Part shown: one piece after another, positions 1 to 11,243 of the stretch | How positions within the stretch are numbered: position 1 is the first letter of the stretch | Layout of the letters: each line of letters begins with the position of its first letter | From: Chondrus crispus | Taxonomy: Eukaryota > Rhodophyta > Florideophyceae > Gigartinales > Gigartinaceae | Assembly (NCBI RefSeq): GCF_000350225.1 | Contig: NW_005179012.1 | Span: forward strand, 62,001 to 126,000 | Reading direction: 5' to 3' | DNA: 64,000 bases | Notes under the pieces: model-generated | Told to the model about the DNA's origin: nothing | Databases searched by the model: none | What the model saw: the letters and a program-made list of their open reading frames with translations, nothing else | Translations under genes and position numbers: made by a program

Positions 1-482
1 CCGTGGTGCGTAAACGGGAGCGACCGGTATCGGGTTAGAAGCGCGCGCTCGAAAAGACTTACAGAACGGTAGTATATAGGCGCGAAAGGGAAGGGGGCGG
101 GCTTGCTCCAGTTTACTGGTGGGGACGGGTGTCAGGTCTTAACCCCTCAGAGGAACGCCTCGGACACCTGTCACAGTACAGTAGTACAGTACCCGCCGCA
201 TAGTGTGTGCCGGGTGCTGTACACAATTAAAAAGCTAGGGCCATAATTACTACTACCGCACGGACGCTGCTACCACACGTGTGCAGTACTGTACACGCGT
301 GATGCTTACAGACTACGGCAAGGACGACACGTATGCTGCTGTACACGTACGCCACGCCACGACCGTTTGGCACACGCTAGCGCTCCCTATACATGGGCAC
401 ACTCGCCAACGTATGCCCCGTACGCGGCTGCCCGGTTAATAACCTCCGCGCGCTCTCGCCGGTTGTTATACTACAGTTATCG
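1..482 (+). repeat. Dispersed repeat, copy 1 (cut by window edge)
   Basis: This stretch matches about 9575-10100 in the same orientation with scattered substitutions and small indels. Shared landmarks are the block around the word CCAGTTTACTGGTGGGGACG, the GTGTCAGGTCTTAACCCCTC word, and alternating GTAC-rich words. A TATATAGG box sits near 71 here and near 9648 in the other copy, so the unit may carry a promoter. No coding capacity is seen. It ends just before the C-terminal end of a pogo-like transposase relic, as the other copy ends inside a DDE relic. Confidence 0.75.
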
Positions 483-494
483 CATAAAAACAAC

Positions 495-1151
495 TCAATA
501 GCTTTTACAAACACCCAGCACTTCCAGAGAAATATGAGACCTGTATGCATCATAATCCAGAGGGGTCCTCCACCCTTCTACGCGCAGATCAGGAGTGTAC
601 TCAACAAACGTCCAGGCCCAAGATTGGAAACTATACATGTCCACACCACCATTTTCTTCACGCGTCTCAAATAAAGCTCTTCGGGGTAAACGTGATAAGG
701 GAGTATCAGGTGTTACAGTGCCATTTCGAAGAATCTCTCTATACGGGACGCGTTTCCCTTTCAGAAGGAAAAGGGGAAGTGCACAGTCACCATCGGCGCT
801 TTTAATAGGCATCGCAGTGAACCTGTTTCGTATGAAAAGTCACTACACAAAACAATCCTGCACACCATTCTTATGCATCAATCTTTTGCATGCCAGACTA
901 CCGTCTGTATCTTTAACAGGGGACACCCCAAATTCATTGAGATTAAACAATCGATACGAATCAATTCCATACTCGTTGACAAGTTTCTCCATTGTGGCGA
1001 AGTGTGTCGTGAGCGCCTGTGCATTGACAGCTCTGAGTCGGTTGGCTTCCAACCGTAAAGGCTTTACAATCCTTCTGAAGATGGCGTGCTGACGACGAAA
1101 TGCGCGAAGATAACTTGAACTGGGTTTGTCCCTTTTAAATGGCATTGACAC
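495..1151 (-). pseudogene. Pogo/DDE_1-type transposase relic
   Basis: Two minus-strand reading frames in the same phase (843-1151 and 495-812), parted by in-frame stops, read as consecutive parts of a pogo-class (Tc1/mariner superfamily, DDE_1) transposase. The upstream part has a helical linker followed by YRLFNLNEFGVSP, the place where this family has the first catalytic Asp (usually N-D-E-T-G); here Asp is replaced by Asn. The downstream part has PLFLLKGKRVPYREILRNG and then YDAYRSHISLEVL, which holds the second Asp. The C-terminus is missing where the dispersed repeat begins. It would have bound its own TIRs and cut and pasted the element. The lost catalytic residue and the stops make it inactive. 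The family call rests on motif recognition. Confidence 0.7.
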
Positions 1152-1861
1152 CCGACAAGCCAGTGTAAGAGTACCAAGAAAGACAGAATTTCCCTCACAT
1201 AGATGACGTTGTGTCAGCGGAATTACTGTTGTAGCATTGCACAGGACACATTCTACAATCGTTTGCTCTTATTGAGTTCTGAATACTGTTTCTGTCCAGG
1301 TTTTATGTTTTAGCGAGTTGTTAAACGGTAGTGAAGGGTTGATATGGGAACTTTGAGTGTCTGCGCAGCATCTCTGACGGATTTGCCACGTTTGCCCACA
1401 TCAATCGCGTTGGTGATGCTCTTCTCTCGACGAACAACGTCCTGACGAGGCGGCATCGTGCGGAGCTCCGGTGATAGGATGGTGGTGAGGTCGACCGAAT
1501 GTCCGCAGTCTTGACCCTTGTTACAGTAAAATGCATGGGCGTATTGAGGGTATGCCTATTGGTGGTCAAAAAGGGGCCAAAACGTTTGAGATTACTTCCA
1601 TAAACTCTCAATTTTGACTCATCTCTAATTTCGACTCATTTCACTTCAAATGCATGCCGTTCGGCTGTTTGCCATCACCACATGACAAAGGACACACCCA
1701 TAGATCGGTAATTATCTGAGCTTTCACTGCGATACAACTATTGATCCATTCTGCCGCGACAATTTGCAACAAATGCAAACAGAGTACGCGCCTTTTACAA
1801 AAATGAGCAAACTGATGGCACCAAATTCTCGAATCCCCATTGAAACAATATAAACATTAAT
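1152..1861. other. No gene recognised
   Basis: AT-richer spacer with only short unsupported frames. No motif, tandem repeat or RNA gene was recognised. Confidence 0.5.
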
Positions 1862-1956
1862 CATATCCCTAGCTTGAGTATTGATCACTACAGTGAAAAT
1901 ATGGCAAAATCGTCGTTGTTAGATTTTGGCCGTATGATCACTGAAGTTATCCTTAC

Positions 1957-2005
1957 GCCCGCTGCCAAGCTGTGAAATGAATTATTACACAGCTTCGCAG
2001 CGGGC
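1957..2005. repeat. Hairpin, 18-bp arms
   Basis: Arms 1957-1974 and 1988-2005 are reverse complements with one mismatch, around a 13-base AT-rich loop. The arms are GC-rich (GCCCGCTGC core) in AT-richer surroundings. Confidence 0.85.
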
Positions 2006-4208
2006 ATCCGCAAGGCCGGACCCTCCAGCAATGCACGCGCAGACTCCGAGCGTCACCGACGCTGTCGCTTGTCCACCGTTGCCACTGCTGCGGCCCGCGT
2101 GCCATGTGCTCTCAGCAACTACTTCATCGCTGTAAGAACAGCTTCAATTGACGGTGGAGGGCGCAACAGGGGGTGTGTTTGTAACGGTGGAGCGCGGTAA
2201 AGGGGGGTGTATGTAGTGTGGTTGCCCCTGCGTGTCCTCTCGTAGCACCGAGAGTGAAAACAGGAGCAGAGCGTCTCGTAGCACAGAGGTGCGGCGAGAG
2301 ACGGAGCGAGGTCCACTTCGTTTCACTCGTCTACCCGTAGGACGAGGCGGAGTGGCGTGTGGCTTCGCGAGTGGTTAGGTTCTGGTTTATTGTTCAAGAT
2401 CTTCCCCCTCTCCCCCCCTCCGCCTCGAGACGGAAGTGGCCTGATACATCCAACCTGTAGCGGTCGGGGGCCTCACTTGATCGCCGCTGAGCAGTACTTG
2501 GCTCCTTTGCCCGAGATACGTAGCAAAAGCACCTCAAAGGACCGATTTTGAGCCCTTGTGATCACTGTAGTGAACATATGTGACGATCAATACAGTGTAA
2601 TAAGCCCGAAATGAGAGGTCCTCAGGTGTCACTGTAAGATGCATCGCCAAGCCGTGAGACTTCATCTGTTTTCTGCCAATCCTTTTCGAGTCGACTCATC
2701 TTATTAGCCGTTATCGACGTGCAGCCTGATAGCTCGAAGCACTTGGTAAAAAGTGAGCTATAAAGCGTGAAAATTATGGTACACTGTACACTCAGTTATT
2801 GCAGTTGGTGTCACACAGACTAATTTAGTGACCAACAACAAGTCTAATCCACAGGAAATAGAGTCTTTTATATTATGTGTGGTGTGACACTATATCCTGC
2901 ATTACATGATTTAGTATGAGTGACATTAATAATTTGCACAGAAGTAGTGTCACAAAGACGAAGCACCCGATTGTAACAATTTAATCACTTTCTACGGGAG
3001 TCCCATCAAAATGGCGACGGTACGTTTCAATCATACGTTGTAGCTTTGGGAGCAACTGACGTTCCTCCCACTGGCTGTTAAGATTCAAAGCCATACCCGT
3101 CAATATCATTGTGTAGTGCAATAAGGGGTTGCATAAGGGGGTGAAGGGAAAAGAAACTATGTTGGAATATGAATACTGTAGTCCGGGATTGGGGGACACA
3201 CATGTGAATATTTGCACAGTTTTTATTTTAATCATTTAATTTTATTTAGTTAATTAGTTACCATTAATTTAGCTGCCAGTAGATTAGATCTAGGATTCAG
3301 AGCCACGAGCTACTGTAGTGGCTCCGGCGGGGCGATATATACTCATGCCCCTTGGCCGCCAAGTCAATAAAGGTCACCCGAGTTGCCGTAGTTGAATGTC
3401 GCCTTGGTTGAAGTCCGTCTCTACCAAGACGCTCCCTTTTACCTAAGCCTACGGCATCCTTCAGCGCTCGGGGGTCCCCTTTCTTTTTCCTTTATTTCCC
3501 TATCCTAATTTCCCTTAATCTTGAATTGGTCCTACCTTGTGGGATTGCGATCCCCAACGTGACGTCATTACCCATTGGGCTTCTGTGTTGGTGCACCAGT
3601 GGTGCTTTTCTCAGAGTTGATTCCATCGGAATCTGGTTGCTACTGATCCGGTGTTGGTACTTTGCCATCGGGCAGTACGACGGTGTAGCGCTGCTGCGTT
3701 TTCTTCTTTCACGGGCTACGTTGCGACGTCCCCGTCGAAGACCTTATCAAGGGTATAAGGTATCAAGGCGCTCCACGAGCATTGGATGTAAGACCCAGCG
3801 GGTCCAGTCAGCCTAGACACCCCGCACTCGTCGAGCATTTGCCTTTTCAAGTCTTTACCACACCTATAATCCCGGGCCGGGCTCTTCTTCCTTTGCCCCC
3901 CCTTTTAGGGATTCGAACTACCGCGGGCCGCAAGCACGCATAAAGGGAAAGGGAGCTCCGAACACTCCGTGGCATTGCGCCGCCGGCTGCTTTGGTTGTT
4001 TCGTTTGTTTGTTTGTTTCGGGCCGTGAGGGTCTTCGATCTTGTCCACTGCCTACCAGGCGCATTGCAACACACATTGCTTTGCGTGCATATGAAGCTCC
4101 ATCGGCATCTGCTTGTCTATTCACAGTGCTCACTGCTTTCACTGCCAACTCTAGAAAAAACCTCTTACCAGGGTTCGGTATCTCACCCGACGATTCTTTC
4201 CACTTGTT
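2006..4208. other. No gene recognised
   Basis: Non-coding stretch. It has a pyrimidine-rich run near 3480-3520 and a GTTT run near 4000. Short frames on both strands show no family features. It probably consists of transposon-derived DNA, being inside the 1862-8473 inverted termini. Confidence 0.45.
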
Positions 4209-5613
4209 TTATATGATCATCTTCATTTTGTACTTATCCCACTGCGTAGACCACTCACTCTTGATATTTTGTATAATAAATGAGTCACACCGTTGAACAT
4301 AATCTGTAAGATTGGGTTCAAAGTATCTAATCTCTGTATTGATATTGGCCAATGCAGATGTCAGCTCGGTGGTCTCATTATGTCCAGCGCAATTGTCAAC
4401 GTCGGGAACTCTCTTCCTCCCATTTGGTAATGGGCCAATCACCTTCCTTTCAGACAGCCATCGAGGCATAGCGCTTGTATCCATTCACCATTTCGGACCA
4501 GATCTATAGGACACTCCGAAAAGAGTATCAGGGACACCGCGAATGGGATAGAAGCGCTTGTCATTTTTGAATATCATGAAAGGGGCTTGTAATTTCGCGT
4601 CACGGCCCCCACTTATTCGAACAACGATTGTTATTCCCTCACCACCGCTCACTGCTTCTGCATATTTGATTTCTTCGTAGGGTCCGCCCATTGTCAACGT
4701 CAATTACGAAATGCGTTTCATCCGCGTTTTCAATTTCATCCTCCTTGAGTTCACCGGTTCTAAATCCACGCGCCACCACACCTAAGTGATAAGCAACCTG
4801 CCTTTCCAATTGTGCCAGTTTAGCAGGGCTGGGCTTGTGCTTTCCAGTGTGCGCTCTGCTGACAATCCCATACCGGTCTGCAAACGACCGGGTAAATCGA
4901 GGAGAAATAAACTCTATCATTGGCTTTTGAGAACGTGGATCAAACAGGAATGATTTGTATGCGGCCTTACCGCTGTTCTCAAGAATATCACGGCCGAGGG
5001 ACTGCAGAGTTTTGTAGTTAAACTTGAGACCGAGCTTTCGTAGACGATCAAATTCTGCGGACCAGTCTTGGTGTAGTGTCTCGACCCACGCAGGGCGCCT
5101 AGGCCCTCTTCCTTTTCGGGCTTAGAGATATACGCCCTTACGGACTCCAAAAGTGCGACGAGTAATTGATGAATGTGTCCCTCTAAGCGTAGGCACGCCC
5201 TGTGAGTTAACGTTTTGCTGATATTCGCCACGACATTTACAGAACCTCGATGCTTCCGCGATATTCGCGTTGTTGCTTGCACGGAAGAGATGAGGGAACT
5301 CAAGCACGGTTTTGATTGCAATGTGAATATCACCATCTGCACTAGCTTTTGTAACCATTCATTTGACAATATGTGCTCGCTGTGATAGAGAAAGTACATG
5401 CTGAATGTTTCTCTTGCGCGGTGTCCTGTTGTTGGATTTTGATGTTGATTGTGTACTGCAGACACTCGAGCAATTGGCAGGTTCGGGGCTAGCATTACTG
5501 CCTGTGCTGGTACTCTCCCGCAGAACTTGACGATCTCTTTGAGCCTGACCTCTTTCAAAAGCAGAATAGGAGAGCCTGAAAGTGTCATAATGTGAGGATG
5601 TGCTATGACACAA
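4209..5613 (-). pseudogene. Pogo-like (DDD) transposase relic, broken into several frames
   Basis: Minus-strand pieces line up in order. 5613-5122 carries the N-terminal helix-turn-helix type region (two blocks in one frame parted by a stop). 4920-4639 ends in NADETHFVIDVDNGRTL, with the first catalytic Asp. 4703-4485 has VSGGEGITIVVRISGG and FYPIRGVPDT. 4484-4209 has DNCAGHN, with the second Asp, and QRCDSFIIQ, with a third Asp in the usual place. At least three frameshifts or stops separate them. The region 5121-4920 is coding-like only in fragments. The family, order and catalytic triad are seen directly; the pogo/DDE_1 name is from family knowledge. It is not functional as it stands. Confidence 0.75.
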
Positions 5614-6271
5614 GGCTGTGATCGATAGTGAGCTGTGATCGAGGTGAGCTGTGATGTGATCAATCGGGTGTGGGTATAGGGGGTGGGAGTGGGTATAGGC
5701 AGTGGGGGTTGGTATAGCGGGTGGGGGAATGGTTTATTTCACGACACGGCCGGCGGCGGACTGTTAGAACCGGCTTTGATTGGGTCGACAACGATGTATA
5801 CAAATGAAGTGAAGCTCTTACTCTATCAAAGTTGCATTCTGAGGTCACACAAATTAGTGTGCGTGATAGTATCCCCCCCTCTGTATAGTGTCCATATCTG
5901 GGCACAAGCGAACAAAAATAAATCGTACCTCTCATTCTGTTGTGAGTTAAGAGTTCAAACGTGGCACAGGTACTGTCTGCCCCACCGTGAGTGTAAGGAA
6001 AAAGGAAAATGCGAATGGTTTGACCACGGCTCAGATATAGTCCTTGTTAGTCACAAAACCTGTACTAAATCTATCCATTGAAGCAAATATGCAGCATTTA
6101 AATTTGTACACATACATCCCTACTTCTATTTCGGAGCTTTTCGAAAGATCTTAAGGTTGCCAGCATATTGAAAGCCAACCAGCCCTTGAACGCGCACAGT
6201 TACGAAAATGTCTGATGTCGAAGACGACATCCAGCCTAACATCTTAACAACCACGTAAACTCCAACTTATC

Positions 6272-8151
6272 ATGTCGTGCGAAACGACGTCACCCTCTAC
6301 TCCCTTCCAATTTCCCACCCTCACACTACAAATGAATCAAACTACCAGGATGCTGAAGAGCCTGAAACGAACACAATGTGCAGGAAGAAAAATGAGACCG
6401 GCCTCCCTTCCCAACTACAATACCTCAATTTCACTCTCTCATTTCCAGAATAATCGGGCACTGTCGAAAGGTAAAACGACACTCCGAATTAGAAACGCAC
6501 CTACAACTCCTCTAAATGTATTTCAGCGTTTCTTCACCATGGACATTATGGGAATAATCAGTAAGCACACAAATGCATATGCACATATGAAAGGTACAAG
6601 CAACGAAAATACTCGAGAATGGCACGACATCACAGTTGCGGATATAGTAATGTTCTTTGGGATATTACTGTATATGGGTTTGCATGGAGAGTCCGCTGTC
6701 GAAGACTACTGGAACAAGGATAAAATGTGACCATAGCACCCAATTTCTAAACGCATGAGCTTAAGCTCATGCGTTTAGAAATTGGGTGTTATTACTGGAG
6801 CAATTGCTCCAGTTTCAACAAATTAAACGGCGCATTCACGTGTGTGACCCTCTCGGCGACAATGGAAGCTCTTTTTTCTTTAATAAGCTGGAGCTCCTTT
6901 TCAGCCGCGTGAGAGACACTACAAAGAAACTTTGGACTCCAGGTTGCCGTGTCTCTGTGGACGAGATGATCGTTACATGTATGAGAGATCTGCAGAAACC
7001 GTGAGGGTCAAGAATAAACCTATCGGACAAGGATTTAAAATATGGTCACTATGTGAACAAGGTTATGTTGTTGATTTTTTTCCTCATTCGAATAGGTTCA
7101 AATGGAAGGGCCTAGAGCAATACCGTGGAATACTGATGCATTCTTCGGCAGCGGTGACTAAAATATCAGAGAGCTTGCCCAGAGGTGATGTGCATTCAAA
7201 AACAATGTATCAAATATACATGGATAACCTATTTTCGAGCGTAGCGCTGGTCAAAATGTTAATAGCGCAAGGGATTGGATGCATTGGAACTACAAGGTCC
7301 AACCCTTCCGGGTTTCCAGCTGCTCTAAAGGTAAGAGGCAGTGGAAGTGAAAAATGCAGTGGGATACAATCGGGTCTGTTGTCGTCGACGGCGTCAACTA
7401 TATATGTTGGATTGATAGCGGGGCAGTTTTATTGCCTTCAACCGTACACGAGGTTGGCTCAGACCATACAGTTTTTTGTATGAGGAGAAGACCAAGCCTC
7501 ACTTCAACAATTGGTAGGAAGGTTTGAAGCGTTTTCGGTGAAAGTTCAACAAAAGAACTACCACTACCCCTTATTATTGATGACTACGATCACAATATGA
7601 AGGGTGTTGATATTGCCGATCAGTTACGTTCAAACTATGGTACCCATGTGCTTGGAAGGAGAACGTGGCTACCATTGCTTTACTGGCTTTTAGACACAAG
7701 TGTGACAAACTCATTCATAATACTTCGTTCTCTAGTTGGACAAGAGTGGTTAAAGGATGGTGCTCACAAGATATTTAGGGAATAATTATGCTGGTCTTTA
7801 ATCGAACTGGGATGTCGCATGAAAGAGCAGACTGTAGTGGTGCAAAATCATGTGTCGGCTAGTCGGAACCCAAAGAAGAGAAGGCGTACAAGTCATTCTA
7901 TCACAACCAGTTCTTTACGTTTGTCGAGGCTTGTTTTACACATGCCTCGGAGTGTATCGAAAGAAAATGATCGACGGAGGTGCGTGCTTTGTGCATTACT
8001 CTTCCAAAAGGAAGGGAACCCGAAAAACAAAGCCCCTCAATCTTACATATTTTGCTCTGGTTGTGGGGAGGATTGTCTCTTGTGCATCACAAAAGACCGG
8101 AACTGTTTTGAGAAATTTCACATCGTGCAAGAGATATCGACTCTGGGGTGA
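6272..8151 (+). pseudogene. PiggyBac transposase relic
   Basis: Plus-strand pieces, in order: an ATG at 6272 opens 152 residues with the N-terminal PiggyBac fold (VADIVMFFGILLYMGL). 6786-7004 has RRIHVCDP and VSVDEMIV, with the first catalytic Asp. 6932-7483 has NKPIGQGFKIW and IYMDNLFSS, with the second Asp, then GCIGTTRSNPSGFP. 7597-7785 starts KGVDIADQLRS, with the third Asp. 7819-8151 ends in a Cys-rich zinc-binding tail (CVLC, CSGCGEDCLLC). The family (DDE_Tnp_1_7) normally excises without footprint at TTAA. Here the gene is split by a 52-bp palindrome at 6737-6788 and by at least three frameshifts, so it is dead. All three Asp residues survive in the fragments. Confidence 0.85.
6737..6788. 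repeat. Perfect 52-bp palindrome inside the PiggyBac relic
   Basis: Arms 6737-6762 and 6763-6788 are exact reverse complements with no loop. A second perfect palindrome of 20 bp lies directly beside it at 6794-6813. The left arm reads as transposase (HPISKRMSL) and the sequence after the right arm resumes as LEQLLQFQQIKRRIHV, so the right arm looks like an added inverted copy of the left arm. Confidence 0.95.
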
Positions 8152-8473
8152 CTTACACTTGCTGACACAGGTGATGCAAGCTAGCAGTGATGACAGTCTC
8201 TTCATTCTTTATGCAAAAGATTGCACGGCGGCCAATGAAACCACTCTCGAAGCTTAAATATGAAGCAAATTGTCAGTAATTTGACAATTGTGGTCCTTAC
8301 TTAGAAATTATGATAAAATCAAGGCGTCAACATTTTTGCACCGGGCCATTTCAGTGCCCACATTTGTGCACTATTGCCTACAGGAGAGGGAATATCAGTT
8401 GTGACACTATTTAAATGGTGATACTAATTGCATTAGCTAGGTGTAGTGATCATTAAAAAACGCTAGGGATATG

Positions 8474-9129
8474 AAATGAAAAATGAAATAATTAGTCTTT
8501 TTGGAATGCGTCAAAATTGAGGAGGTTTGCGCAAATCAGCACTCTTGTCACCTCACACTGGCGATTCTAATAAAACTTGAAAGCACTGATCAATAGACTT
8601 TAAATGAAGTAGACTCGTATTTGCGAAAAGACAGCATAAATACGCAAAGAGGCTGGCTTTTCATAAAATCGTTGCTCATTGCAGCAAAGATCTGCACATA
8701 GCGTAGGAGGCGCGGTACAAATTTCACATCTAGTCCTCGCAGAACGGGCAAAAATTCTGTATAACCACGAACCGACAGGTGATGCTCATCACCGACATAT
8801 CTCAAACGGTTCATTTGGAGGGGTGTGGTAAGTGGTCATACGTCTGACATCTTGAAAAACATAACTTTTAGGCATGATCAAAACAAAAACTGCTGAACGA
8901 AATGGCGGGAACTGTCAAGCATTGCTGCACCGGCTTAAAATTTCCGGAAAGAAGAAAAAGACACAAATCTGCCACAGTTTTCCTTCTCCTCAACCTCTAC
9001 CCAGAGTCCGTCCTGGACAAAAACCCCCGAATCGCTCCAAAAGCGCCACTGACAAGTGGCTGACAACTCAACTGCCTTTGCAGTGAGTACAAGTGTTTAT
9101 TATATTCCATCTGCCACTGTACGCAAACA
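8474..9129. other. No gene recognised
   Basis: Short frames on both strands (for example 8590-8814 minus) have no recognisable motif. Probably transposon-derived filler. Confidence 0.4.
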
Positions 9130-10943
9130 CTACTCCTCAAGAAGACCGAGCATTGCCTCACCTCCCTCCTCGTGATGGCGCTGCTCACTAAAGATCAATC
9201 CCAGACGCGCCTTAAGTCGTGCCCGGTACTTGAGTTGCGCCTTCATTCTTTTCTGCGCTGTGTCGATTCCAATCGTATTCAGACGATTATTGTATCGTCT
9301 AAATGCACATCCATCATCATCGCGCAGTGGATGCCACTTGATGTGCATGTTCGTGAAGCAGACACTTAGGCGAAACAGCACATCATATATCTTCTCTCCC
9401 CATCTGTACTGTCTGCCGATGATATTTGTGGGACAACTCCTCTCCGCCCTCGGTTGGGTGAGAGGCGGAGGCTTTAGCGAGGGAGCACGCCGCGCGGACG
9501 CGACGCGCTAATTGAACCGATCGGACCAGCTCGCGAAAAGGGAGTGGCTCACTGGCCGGTTACGCGCAGTCGCCCCGTGGCGCGTGAACGGGAGCGACCG
9601 GTAACGGGTTAGAAGCCAGCGCGCGCGATAGACAACCGAAACGGACGTATATAGGCGCGAAAGGGACGGGGGCGAGCTTGCCCCAGTTTACTGGTGGGGA
9701 CGGGTGTCAGGTCTTAACCCCTCAGAGGGACGCCTCGGACACCTGTCCCAGTGTACAGTACCTGCCTCCTAGTGCGTACCAAGTACTGTACGCAATTAAA
9801 AAACTAGCGCCTCAATTCCTAATTACCGCGTGGACGCTGCAGCTACACGTGTGTACTGCTGTACACACGCGCTGCTTACAGACTACTGCACAGATGCCAC
9901 GTGTGCTAGCGTCCACTCGTAATACTAGCAGACTACCGCTTGGCCGACACGTGCACTACTGTACACGTACGCCAGATTACGACCGCTCGGCACTCGCGCG
10001 CTCCCTACACGTGGGCACAGCCGCCCACGTGTCTACTGTGCACGGCCGCACGCTAAATAATCTCCCTGCGCGCGTGTCCGTCGTCATACTACAATATTGC
10101 AAAGCACGCATTGCCTGCCGAAGTAGTTCTAAACTAAAATTTTATCAGAAGAAATTTTTGCATTTGCGCGTTCTTGTTCTGAATTCAGGACACCGTTGCG
10201 GGAATTTTTCTTGGGAAGTAGGTCTCGTACTATCTCAGCAGCTCCCTGGTAGCCCTTGCCCATGATAACTGCCCAAAAACCGTGAAAATACTCGGCAAAT
10301 GGACCGATGTCTGCAATATCCATATCATCATATGACTTCTGGAGACACATGCGGTGAAAGCCAATGTTTTGGCGGAATATCTCTATGTCTGAGACTGCAC
10401 CAGGGTAATGGCGCGTGACGTTAACGGAAAATCCATGAGGTAGAACGGAGACTTCCGTTTTGAATCCGTAAAGTTTGTGCTTATTGCTGAAATGCTTTTT
10501 CGCTTCTTCATGATTACCAGGTGGGCGATAAGTTTGGTGAAAAGTGACATCTGGTGCGTACAGAGCATGGAGGTTGTGCTTGAACGTTTTTTGTTCTGAA
10601 GCAGCGGCGTCATTGTGTACTTTCGTTCCCACCTCTGCACCACCGCACGGTAAAGAAACTCTTCGACCATACACGGAAACGCCATGAACACTCGCTCAAA
10701 CGTCGGGGCTTGCAATTTAAAAACTTTTGCCACAGAATCCCAATTGCCACCATGTTTCATCATCGTCAAAGTCATAAAAAGAACATCCTTTGGTTGATGT
10801 CTAGATTTGCGCCCTCTGCCACAGTTCCAATTCTGTTCAACATGTGCTGCAACAAGACGCCATATACGGCTCAGCTCCGCGAGCAAAAAGTTTGTCATTT
10901 TCATGATTCCGGCGGCTCCGCTTTCTGCAAAACATTGGTCCAT
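9130..10943 (-). pseudogene. DDE_Tnp_4-type transposase relic, split by a repeat
   Basis: The minus strand encodes a DDE_Tnp_4 family transposase in pieces. 10943-10383 carries the N-terminal helical region (GRGRKSRHQPKDVLFM, GGNWDSVAKVFKL). In another frame, 10674-10129 carries TYRPPGNHEEAKKHFSNKHK, LYGFKTEVSVLP and HYPGAVSDIEIF, with a catalytic Asp. That frame ends KISSDKILV, then a TAG, then NYFGRQC. The missing C-terminus (YRWGEKIYDVLFRL, then FTNMHIKWHPLRDDDG) is found at 9130-9450, beyond about 650 bp of the dispersed repeat. So the gene has one frameshift, one nonsense codon and one insertion. The first ORF has a probable ATG at 10943. Harbinger affiliation is likely but not certain. 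Confidence 0.75.
9440..10100 (+). repeat. Dispersed repeat, copy 2, inserted in a transposase gene
   Basis: From about 9575 this matches the start of the window. The left part (9440-9574) has no counterpart in view because copy 1 is truncated. The edges are set by where the transposase reading stops and resumes and are good to about 20 bp. The inner ends show weak inverted similarity (ATATTTGTGGGACAAC against ATATTGTAGTATGACGAC), which fits a non-autonomous TIR element. No protein is encoded. Confidence 0.6.
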
Positions 10944-11243
10944 AACTGCGCTCTGAGAGTCCTCAGCCTCACTTTCACTGTCCGTTTGGCTACTGAAGTT
11001 CTGAATCTCCTCTCAGCGGTTGGCAGCGGCATCAGCGAGGAGCTTGAGACCAGTACATGCATCACTGGTAGTCACTGTGTCCATGGATTTTGTTGGGCGG
11101 GAACGGAAAAGCAGTGTATCAGGAATGGTATCGACACTGGTGAAGGAACGTTTTATATACAGACTGCGATGTGACTTTATCGTCGTCAACGATTGCTGGG
11201 TTTGAATTCTTGCTGGATTCCCGCGAAACTGTTCTCTTCGTGA
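10944..11243. other. Junction between two transposon relics
   Basis: This lies between the divergent starts of a minus-strand DDE relic and a plus-strand PIF relic. Frames on both strands are short. The true N-terminus of the plus-strand transposase should fall here but is not readable as one frame. Confidence 0.4.

Larger units (their letters stand above)
1862..8473. mobile_element. Interval bounded by inverted termini, holding pogo and PiggyBac relics
   Basis: Positions 1862-1873 and 1883-1892 (CATATCCCTAGC then GATCACTACA) recur as reverse complements at 8462-8473 and 8442-8451, with a similar 9- to 10-base gap, so two matched blocks lie in mirror positions 6.6 kb apart. A relative of the inner block recurs near 2565. 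The interval contains both a pogo-like relic (4209-5613) and a PiggyBac relic (6272-8151). The termini are flanked by ATAT-type dinucleotides and not by a clear TTAA, so I cannot say which transposase they belong to. One element nested inside the other is the likely explanation. Confidence 0.45.

Noticed and set aside
3885-3990. tRNA-like T arm near 3912 on the minus strand
   Set aside because: The T-loop word resembles a tRNA, but the space upstream is too short and the acceptor does not pair.
1-10100. Repeats at 1-482 and 9575-10100 as the two LTRs of one large retrotransposon
   Set aside because: The DNA between them holds only unrelated cut-and-paste transposon relics and no gag or pol, and the second copy interrupts a transposase gene.
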